Assembly (NCBI GenBank): GCA_026770595.1
Contig: MU634470.1
Coordinates: 1-12,005, forward strand
DNA from: Ochromonadaceae sp. CCMP2298
Lineage: Eukaryota > Sar > Synurophyceae > Ochromonadales > Ochromonadaceae
Length of the DNA stretch: 12,005 bases
Direction: 5' to 3'
The translations under genes were made by a program, and so were the position numbers. The notes beneath the pieces are model-generated. The model saw nothing but the letters and a program-made list of their open reading frames with translations. It was not told the DNA's origin and did not search any database. Shown in pieces: positions 1 through 7,400 of the stretch; position 1 is the stretch's first letter; each line of letters opens with the position of its first letter.

Positions 1-179
1 GTGAGTGAGTGAGTGTGTGGGGGGGCAGAATGGATGGATGGGTGCGTGTTTGGATGGGTGAGTGTGAACGTAAGTGTGGATATAAGTGTGGATATAAGTG
101 TGTGCGTGAAGAATGGGGTGAGTGGGGTGCCGAGCTTTTGGGTGTGTATTTGGTACCCCTACTCCCCTTCTTCACTCAC
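1..179 (-). other. Incomplete fourth intron of the mL46 gene
   Basis: Starts on the minus strand with a strong donor (GTGAGTG) after the exon ending at 180. No convincing acceptor or exon is visible before the window edge. Read on the plus strand it is GTGAGTG and GTGGATATAA simple repeats with little coding character. Confidence 0.55.
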
Positions 180-1529
180 CCGCTTCTGTTGTCCTGGGTG
201 CTGGCTGAAAGGGCATTGACTCCAGAATCTCATCGTAGGTCTGCGGGATGTCAAGATGGTGTGTGTGAGAGTGGGTTTAGAATAGATGTGTATGAGTGTG
301 TGAGAGTGTGTGTGTGGAGAATGGATGGGATTGAGGGACTGGGGGGTTCATATGCCAATGTGCGTTACGCCATACAACGAGGACAGAAGCAAATCCCACA
401 CGATGGGTTTTATACACACATACAAAATACAGGATGGGGTTTAATACAGACATACAGCACACAGGATGGAGTTTTAAACTCACGGGGTCCATGTCTGGTA
501 TCAGCTGCGCGTCTGTGTTCTTGATTTGATCCATGAGAGCCTAAGGGGGGGGGGGGTATAGGGAGGAGGGAGGGTATAGGTAGGGTATTGGAGTAAAGGA
601 GTGATGAGTATGGATGAGGATGAGGATGAGGATGAGGGAGGAGTAAGGAGGAAGGCAGGAGGGAGGGAAGAAGGAGGAGTAAGGGAGGAGGGATGGTAGA
701 GGGTGGAGGGAGGAGGGTGGAGGGAGGAGGAAGGGTGAGAATCTGGGTAGGACATATGCATCTGCATCGTATGAGATGGTGAGATGCATAGGTGCATAGA
801 TGCATAGGTGCACAGTTACATAGGTGTTTAGGTACGTGCAAGGGGAGAAGCATGCCTAGGGTATGTATGCGTATGCGACATGGTATATAGTATAGTACAT
901 AGTACTATAGATAGATAGTACATAGTACAGTACATAGCATAGTAGTACGTATAGTAGTACGTGCATGGTGAGAAGCACGCCTGGGACCTACCTCTCTCCT
1001 CATTGCTTGCGTCAGATCCTGCAGATCCCACATCTCCGTCTCCCAGGGAAATGGATCTGGCGTAACGACAGGATACCGATGCAGAATACTGTACGAAAAG
1101 ACGTCGGGGGGGTGTCGGAAGGGCGGAGGGAAGGGCAGAGGGTAGGGACATAGGGTGAGAAAGATGGATATATAATGGGGGATAGAGATTAGACCCAGAA
1201 TGCGAGGATAAGGTGATGTGAGCGTGTGTCCACATCGCATCACATCGCATCCGCATCACACACAAGGCGATGCTCTTCTGCACTCACGTGGAGCCCATAA
1301 TTCGCCACCCCAGCTTGCTCTCCTCTGCCCTCTCCTCCAGCAGGCCGTTTCTCTCTCTCTGCTTGACCACGACCGGGCGCTTGCCTTTGAGCTTCCTGCT
1401 CCCGCTCTTGGCAGCAGTGGCAGCAGTGGCAGCAATGTCAGCAGTGGCAGCAGCAGTGCACATGCCTCGGGCCAGGAAGCTGCTCCCCCGGAGGGTCACG
1501 ACATGTCCGAGCGCCAGTCGATTGAGCAT
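180..1529 (-). CDS. MRPL46: Mitochondrial large-subunit ribosomal protein mL46 (MRPL46 family), 5' part, cut by the window edge
   Basis: Four exons on the minus strand: 1529-1288, 1088-992, 540-484 and 240-180, joined in frame (intron phases 2, 0, 0, then 1 into an intron leaving the window). They give 152 residues. Seen: an N-terminus rich in Leu, Arg, Ser and Ala with almost no acid (MLNRLALGHVVTLRGSSFLA), typical of a mitochondrial targeting peptide; an Ala/Thr-rich linker; at 77-91 the stretch RIMGSTILHRYPVVT; at 145-152 PAPRTTEA. Known: plant and animal mL46 carry a [IV]L-x-R-x-PVV block near the mature N-terminus and an R-[IVT]-TEAD motif opening the Nudix-like domain. mL46 is a structural protein of the mitoribosome central protuberance. 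Inferred: the next exon, off the left edge, should start by completing an Asp codon and encode the Nudix-like fold. Start choice: ATG 1529 puts the targeting peptide first. An in-frame ATG at 1715 would add 62 residues that do not look like a presequence. No other family fits as well. Confidence 0.83.
241..483 (-). other. Third mL46 intron, with degenerate ~32 nt tandem units
   Basis: Donor GTGAGTTT at 483, acceptor CCCGCAG at 241. Near the donor (about 411-480) three degenerate units of about 32 nt follow each other. In the sense direction they begin TTTAAAACTCCATCC, TATTAAACCCCATCC and TATAAAACCCATCG. These units carry the same TATTAAACCC core found in the introns of the other two genes. 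Confidence 0.7.
541..991 (-). other. Second mL46 intron (451 nt), repeat-rich, with a very long polypyrimidine tract
   Basis: Donor GTAGGTCCC at 991, acceptor CCCCTTAG at 541. The acceptor-proximal ~190 nt are almost pure C/T in the sense direction, ending in a 12-nt C run (545-556). The middle holds ATGCATA-type repeats. The donor-proximal 30 nt (957-986) have a diverged copy at 832-861, 25 of 30 matching by eye. A perfect 8-nt inverted repeat with a 3-nt loop lies at 891-909. No exon is hidden here that I can support. Confidence 0.7.
1089..1287 (-). other. First mL46 intron
   Basis: Strong donor GTGAGTG at 1287 and acceptor GTACAG at 1089; phase 2. The Thr codon is split AC|T, joining GS to ILHRYP in the conserved mL46 block, which supports both splice sites. 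The intron holds no recognisable repeat beyond short CATCACATCG runs near the donor. Confidence 0.75.
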
Positions 1530-1952
1530 CTCAAGGAATGGGTTTTCCGGTGCTTGGATATGCAGAGAGTGGTCGGCTTTGCACAGTTCCACAGCAGATT
1601 CCAGGATTGGCGTGGGCTGCTCAATGGAGCGAAGGCCCAAAAGAAAACAAATGCCGCCGCGGAGCCAAACCCTGGCCGGCGGATTTTGCAGCCGATGTTC
1701 AAACGAAACGGTCATCGACCCAAAAAACAAAAGACAAGCCCTATGATGTGATCTGCTGGTGATGTGATGATGTGGATGCTTGAGATTGATGGCGATCGAG
1801 TCGTCAGTTTCTGGAAGCCTACCGGACTTGCAGGAGTGTGCCGAGTGTGCGCTTCCGCCGAGTGGAGTAGTTGAGTAGCCTCGGACAGCTGGGAGCCTGC
1901 TTGTGACTGTGTGACATTTGGAATCGCTTGACAATACCAGGAATAGTGCACC
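1530..1952. promoter_or_regulatory. Divergent intergenic region between the mL46 gene and the 264-residue protein gene
   Basis: Two genes point away from each other, so this stretch must hold both 5' UTRs and promoters, or one bidirectional promoter. I see no clear TATA box. GTGATGTGATGATGTGG (about 1759-1776) is a short direct repeat. Open frames on either strand, including the extension of the mL46 frame to ATG 1715, look like shadows. The start at 1953 sits in GTGCACCATGTC, a reasonable initiation context. Confidence 0.45.
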
Positions 1953-3477
1953 ATGTCGGACATCACCGGGTTCAAGCTGAAATTCGCGCAGAGGGATCAC
2001 CAGCCAGCATGCGCCCCGCGGGAAACGCTGCTTTTGCCGGGTGGGCTTGTGAGGCAGTCGGTACCTGCGCAGACGTCTTGTATTATAGGAGAGGTAAGTG
2101 CTTCCCCTGCCTCGCTCTCTGCTGTTGCAATCTTATCCATGCTGTGCACGTGTACGGTGTTTGTGACCTACTGTGTGTTTATAACTGTCTATCCAGAGGT
2201 GATTTTAACGACCTGCATGTGGTGGTACGGTGTTTATTACTGACCTACTGTGTATGTAACTGCTACTGTTACTGCTTTGTCACCTACAGCGGGGCAAGAA
2301 AAACTTCGAATTGCGCTACTCCGAATCCCAAGAGCCCAAGTTCAAAAAGCCCGTACCGCACCAGGAGAGCTGTGGCGAGGCGGCAGCCAGGGGTAGGAAG
2401 GTCATTGCCCCGCCCACCACAGACCACCTCGACAGGGTATGTCACCAAGTGCCGGCAAATTACACGCTTTACATATATAATTCACAACCCACGACCCCAA
2501 CCCTTACCCTCTCTACCACCTATTAAACCCTCTACTAAGGGTCCTGTGGGCAAGGTACATTTCAGCGAACCGCGCAGCGAGTTCATAAAGCGATCTCCGA
2601 ACTTCGCTAAGCGAGCGGAGGTGCCTCAGGGGCTGGAGCAGGTGGAGTACAACATGGAGGTACCTTAACCCCATTTATGCTGTTCGTATTAAACCCTCAT
2701 ATGCTAAACCCTTAAAACCCTCCTATGCTAAACCCTTTAAACATTCCTATGCTAAACCCTATGCCAGGTGTCGATGAACCGAAAGCAGCGTGTGAGCGAC
2801 TCCACTCGCAGGAACGGAATAGGTCTGGCTACTGGGGGAGACAAGGCCTTCCGAGAGGCAGACAGGGAGCCAGGCTTCTACGCAAAGGTGCGCATGTCAC
2901 CAAGACCCAGCAAATTACAGTGCTTTACATTTATAACCCACAGCCCTAACCTTCTCTTCACCTATTAAACCCTCTCTACACATATTAAACCCTTTCTACA
3001 CATATTAAACCCTCTCTTCCACCTATTAAACCCTCTCTTTATACACTTATACACCTACTAAACCCCTCTTAGGGAGGATTGGTGGTAGGCTCCACCATGG
3101 CTTCCAAAAAAAGCGCAAAACCCACTTTACAGAAGAGGGAAGATAGCAACACCGGGCCGCCAAAGAAGCTGGAGGCGACGTATGGGAAGCTGATGCTGCG
3201 GCTGGCACAGGAGTACGACCAGAGTCAGGTGGCATCGCTGACGGTGAGATATGTATATGTTATAGATATACACACATATACACCGTTACACCCACTGTAT
3301 ACAAACGTCGTACAATAGAAGTATATAGTAACATACCGGTAAAACGTGTGCCGTACTGACCTTTCCCCCCCCTACCCCCAGAAACCCTCTGCTACCCACC
3401 AGGGGGAGTACGTACCCTCATGGGAGGAGCGGACGGGACTGCATCTCGTTGACCCCGATGACGAAAGTGTGTACTAG
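1953..3477 (+). CDS. Six-exon gene for a 264-residue basic protein of unknown function
   Basis: Exons 1953-2093, 2290-2436, 2540-2659, 2768-2887, 3073-3243 and 3382-3477 (stop TAG 3475-3477) join in one frame, giving 47, 49, 40, 40, 57 and 31 residues. Every intron is phase 0, so each internal exon is a multiple of three. Donors are GTAAGT, GTATGT, GTACCT, GTGCGC and GTGAGA; acceptors are CAG, AAG, CAG, TAG and CAG. I do not recognise the product. It is rich in Lys, Arg, Ser and Pro with no membrane segment or signal peptide, so it is probably soluble and partly disordered. The best-ordered part is the C-terminus: KLEATYGKLMLRLAQEYDQS (about 207-226), likely helical, then GEYVPSWEERTG. Its overall character would suit a small cytoskeletal or axonemal protein, but that is only an impression. 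The third exon could instead begin at 2555, dropping five residues. The gene is convergent with the large gene downstream. Confidence 0.78.
2094..2289 (+). other. Intron 1 of the 264-residue protein gene, with an internal duplication
   Basis: Donor GTAAGTG, acceptor CACCTACAG, phase 0. The segment 2152-2187 recurs in diverged form at 2225-2262. Both copies start GTACGGTGTTT and contain TGACCTACTGTGT, then a TAACTG end, about 73 nt apart. Confidence 0.65.
2437..2539 (+). other. Intron 2 of the 264-residue protein gene, homologous to its intron 4
   Basis: Begins GTATGTCACCAAG and ends CACCTATTAAACCCTCTACTAAG. From the donor side through the TATTAAACCC box it aligns with intron 4 (2888-3072). 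Shared blocks include ATGTCACCAAG, CAAATTACA, GCTTTACAT and CACCTATTAAACCCTCT. The acceptor is an unusual AAG directly after a branch-site-like CTACTAAG. Confidence 0.7.
2660..2767 (+). other. Intron 3 of the 264-residue protein gene, with CTATGCTAAACCCT repeats
   Basis: Donor GTACCTT, acceptor ATGCCAG, phase 0. It contains several copies of a TATGCTAAACCCT unit plus one TATTAAACCCTC, all in the sense direction. These are variants of the intron motif seen across the window. Confidence 0.7.
2888..3072 (+). other. Intron 4 of the 264-residue protein gene, homologous to intron 2, with a TATTAAACCC array
   Basis: Donor GTGCGCATG, acceptor CCTCTTAG, phase 0. The first ~90 nt match intron 2. The remainder (2961-3063) is an array of about 20-nt units, each a TATTAAACCCTCTC variant. 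The last one, CTACTAAACCCC, lies a few bases upstream of the acceptor where a branch site would be. Confidence 0.7.
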
Positions 3478-3816
3478 TTTCTACTCATATAATAGCTCAT
3501 ATACTAGCGAACTACGATTCTAGAAGCGTATATTCTAGCTACGATTAAATTGTATATAATTTAAATTAAAGAAGAAATTAATCGAACTATAAATTAACCG
3601 TCTATAATGTGACCGAACATGGTCGGTATGGTGGTGGAGGGGTGGCGAGACGGGGGTGGGGTATGAAAGGAGGGTTCCAGGAGTTGGGGGAAAACAGAGC
3701 AGAGAGCAGGAGTACAGGTAGAAGGGGGGAATCTGCTTGGTCGAGATACGCTTGTTTATCAGGGTTTATGGAATAATATGAACATAATATAATCAAAAAA
3801 CATTCGAATGCGATGC
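3478..3816. other. Convergent 3' region between two genes; no gene seen
   Basis: Holds the 3' UTRs of both convergent genes. Positions 3480-3600 are A/T-rich, with a perfect inverted repeat TTAAATT-GTATAT-AATTTAA at 3545-3564 and AATTAAA at 3564-3570 as a possible plus-strand polyadenylation signal. Positions 3600-3735 are G-rich on the plus strand, with a small ACCGA/TCGGT inverted repeat at 3612-3627. On the minus strand TAAACCCTGATAAA (about 3757-3770) lies after the stop of the large gene. No convincing coding exon. Confidence 0.4.
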
Positions 3817-4473
3817 CTACAGGAACTCCAGCTCCTTGGCGCCCAGGCCCTCGTAGCAGGTGAGGCCGTCCTTGTTGCGCACGCTGTCGTCCGCCCCCTT
3901 CTGCACCAGGTAGTCCCCCACATCCGCGTACCCGTACCCGAACGCGAAGTGCAGCGCCGTCTGCCCCGTGAGGTTCTGCAGGTCCAGCTGCGCGCCCCTG
4001 CGGAGACACAGCTTCACCATGCGGCGGGACCCGTTCTGCGCCACCACGTGCAGCAGGCTGTTCCCCTGGTCGTCCTGGAAGTCGATGGGCACGTTCCAGT
4101 CGGGCTGGTTCATCATCTGCTCAGCGTCTGAGAACTTGCTGTGCCTGCACATGGAGCATATGTGCTTGAAGTCGTTGGTCAGGTGCTCGGCCTTGGACAC
4201 CTCAGCGCGCTGCTCGGCCAGGCCCGCCTCGTCCTCGATGGTGACGAAGGCCCCCTGCATGGCCTGCTGCCTGAGCTGGTCGAACGCATCTGCCGCCCTG
4301 GCCGGCCCCCCCTCCACGAACTGCTCGGCCTTCTCCATCAGACTGGGCACGAACTCCGTGCTGAGGGGGTTCTTGCCCGCAGACCAGGGGTCGAAGTGGA
4401 TCATCAGCCAGTCGGCAGCCGCAGAGCGGGGCTTCACGCGACCAATGTTGCGGCTCTGGGGCAGGTTGGGCAC
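3817..4473 (-). CDS. Exon 16 of the 1800-residue protein: C-terminal ankyrin repeats and stop
   Basis: Residues 1583-1800, stop TAG at 3819-3817. Two good ankyrin repeats at 1716-1749 (GNSLLHVVAQNG) and 1750-1782 (GQTALHFAFGYGY, then GADDSVRN), plus a partial third (KDGLTCYEGL). The TALH and GAD signatures are clear. The codon at the exon start is GTG (Val) following a CAG acceptor, so this is an internal exon and not an independent gene start. Confidence 0.87.
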   Translation of the reverse strand: MPNLPQSRNIGRVKPRSAAADWLMIHFDPWSAGKNPLSTEFVPSLMEKAEQFVEGGPARAADAFDQLRQQAMQGAFVTIEDEAGLAEQRAEVSKAEHLTNDFKHICSMCRHSKFSDAEQMMNQPDWNVPIDFQDDQGNSLLHVVAQNGSRRMVKLCLRRGAQLDLQNLTGQTALHFAFGYGYADVGDYLVQKGADDSVRNKDGLTCYEGLGAKELEFL

Positions 4474-7400
4474 CTGAGATAGTTGGAAGACAGGTTAAAA
4501 GAGAGGGGGGGTTAAAAGACAGTATAAGAAAATAAATAAATAATAATGATAATACTATATAATACTATATAATACTAAATTACACTAAATTATACTAAAT
4601 AATACTAAATAATACTAAATAATACGAAAATATAATGTATAATATTGTAAAATACTATACAATGCTACATAATAATATATAATAATATATAATAATATAA
4701 TATAACCCCCTATTTGTTTCCCATACCTGTGGGAGGTAGTCGACTGTCTGCTGCGCCACGTGTTTGGCCTCGATGGCTTCGAAGAAACCCACCGGCAGGG
4801 GCATCACGGTGCGGTTGAGGTGGGCCGCCCCCGGCACAGTCCTCTGCGTCATCTCCTCCTCCCTCGTCACGAACGACGTCCCCTCTCCGGCCGGCTTTTG
4901 CATATGGAAGGGCACGGGCGCGCCGTTGGGGAGCGTGGTGGATAGTTCGGGATAAGCCAGAACGGGCATCTTTTTTGTCTCGCGGAGCCCGTCCTCCGCG
5001 TTGGAAGCTTTCACGTGCGTCAGCAGCTTGGCCGGCGCGATGTCGGGGGTTTCCGTGGCGGTCACGTTAATGCGCAGGCCGCGCGCGTGCTCGTGCGTGT
5101 TTAGCGGCTGCTGCAGGCGGTGCGCGACGTCCTCTATCTGCTGCACCTCTTCTGTATGATCCAGCACCTTATCTGCGCTAAATATCTCCGTGGGGTTCAC
5201 CTTGCCGATGGGCTGCCCCTTGTTGTTAAGCATACTGGTCGGGTTGGCGACTGAGACACGGCTGATGTGCGATCGCTCGTCCTGGCTATTCGACAGCACA
5301 CTCGCCTCCTCCTCGCCGATGCTGGGAAACACCCCTAACTCTCGGGCGTCATTTGCAAGGGCTGAGTTGACCTGCGCCTCTGACATAGACCCACGCATGC
5401 CCTGCAGCGCCTCCTCCTCTGGGGTGTTTATGGGCCTTTGTGCGTCCAGCTGCCCCCCCACCACGCCCTGCACAGCGCCGCTGGCCATCAAAGCCATCGC
5501 CATTCCCATGCCCATCTGCACCATGGACTGGGGGTCGTTGTGGTCCATCAGCATCATGTTGTGCATCATGCTGCCGATCATGGAGGAGAGGTTGTTCACA
5601 GTGGAGGGATCGATGCCGGGGAAATTAGACGTCGCACCACCACCCATACCCCCACCCATACCCATACCCCCACCCGTACCACCCCCTACCATACCCCCCG
5701 GGGTGCCCATGGACTGCGCTCTGGACTGCTGCATGCTCGGCTGCAGCATAGAGGGCTCGTCCAGATGGCTGCCTAGCGCCGCAGTGGGGGGTCTGGAGAA
5801 ACCCTGTCCCTGCCCCCCCTGCCCCTGTCCCCCCATCCCGATCCCCATCCCCATCCCTGGCCGGCTCGGAGAGCCGCCGTATCCAGACAGGGGGGAGGTG
5901 GGGCCGGGGTCGTCTACGGGATCCCCCAACTCCAACATATCCCCCATCGCTATACCCCCCGTACCCATAACCCCCACACCGTTGCTTGAGGCTGTGTTGA
6001 GCAGCGAGCTGCCCAGCTGCCTCGATAGGTCGAAGTGACTAGGCAGCTCTGCAGACTCCATCGCATTGTTAGCCAGGCTCTCCATCCCCTCCAGGGCCGG
6101 AATGACCCCCCTCTGCTTGGCGTGCATGACGGTTACCATGGCTGACTTACGTCTAGCGTGAGCGTCCTTGGGTGTCTCGATGTGCTTCAACATCTGCTCC
6201 CTGTGGGTTATATTGTGTTATATGTATACAGTAGGAGGGTTTTATTGTTATATCAGTATATGTGGAGGGTTATATTGTTATACATGAGGGTTGTATTGTT
6301 ATGTATATATATGTGGAGGGTTATTAGGGGATTGTGGGATGAGGTTACCTGAACTCCCCCTGTAGGTAGCGCCGCCCCGCGCCCTCCTCGCCCTTGGATA
6401 GGGTAGAGGGCTCCTCTGCATGCACGTGGTCAGTAGTGGGTTTAATACATATTCACACAGAGAAAGGGTGGGTTTAATACATATTCACACAGATAGAGGG
6501 TGGATTTAATACCTGCATGAACGTGGTCTAGGATGGTTCCCCCCAGAAGGGGACTGTCCTCCTCGTCCTCGTACAAGGGGCGCTCCCAGAAGGTCTGGAG
6601 GGTTTAATACATGTGCACACGATAGAGAGGAGGGTTTAATACGTGTTCGATAGAGAGAGTGGTTTTACGTGTGCAGAGAGAGTGGGTTCAATACATGTGT
6701 CGAGAGTGTTTAATACATATTCGCAAGAGTGTTTTTAATACATATTGATAGGGTTTAATACATGATATGAGTTTAATATATGATAGAGTGGTTTTAGAGT
6801 GGGTTTAATACCTGTCCTGTCTTGCGGTGGTACCAGTAGGGCACCCCGTCGTCAGTGGCGAACTGCTGTATGGTATCCCTCTGCGTGAACGCCCACGACC
6901 TGTAGGGTAGGGGGGTAGGGGTTCGGATAGTAGGGAGTGGGATAAAGGTAATGTAAGTGGATAGAGTACAGAGTAGAGTGTATATTGTATATAGTAGAGA
7001 GTGTAAAGTATAGAGTATAGAGTTGAGTGTATAGAGTATATTGAATAGATAGTATTGAGTATAGAGTATACCTGTAGACTGCTACTACTAGATGCCCCAG
7101 GGGTAGGTTGGCATTATATGCTTTCATAAATCCCCCAGGTTCTTGCACAGTAAGAGCTGTAAAGACCTGTGGGTTTTGTGGGTTTAATGTGGAGAGTGGA
7201 TTTGATGTGAGAGTGGATTTAATGTGTAGAGAGAGTGGGTTTAATATATGTTAGAGAGGGTAAATACCTGTGCCTTGTTGGGAGCGACGACGCCTGTCAG
7301 CAGTAGGTGGTAGAAGTCTAGAGTCGAGTTGTCCCGAGTGGATGGCTCGCAGAAGGGGTAGGTGTAGTCGGCGTGCGTGGTGATGGAGGTGTTGGCCTTG

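Noticed and set aside
545-730. Gly/Pro-rich open frames over the purine-rich stretch
   Set aside because: Low-complexity polypurine/polypyrimidine DNA inside an mL46 intron; open frames there come from composition alone.
1218-1751. Plus-strand open frames over the mL46 first exon
   Set aside because: The minus strand carries the mL46 presequence and conserved block with matching splice sites. The plus frame is Ser/Gly low complexity that mirrors the Ala repeats.
1928-2668. Plus-strand 246-codon open frame read as a single exon
   Set aside because: It reads through introns 1 and 2 of the 264-residue protein gene in another frame. Only its 2540-2659 part is real coding sequence; the rest is cysteine-rich intron translation.
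2685-3063. TAAACCC repeats as interstitial telomere repeats (plant-type CCCTAAA)
   Set aside because: The units are TATTAAACCCTCTC and TATGCTAAACCCT spaced by other bases, not head-to-tail CCCTAAA. They are confined to introns and follow gene orientation.
5190-6038. Plus-strand open frame of 282 codons rich in Pro, Ile and Cys
   Set aside because: It is the antisense of exon 15 of the large gene. The minus-strand frame has splice sites, domain continuity and phase agreement on both sides; the plus frame has none.
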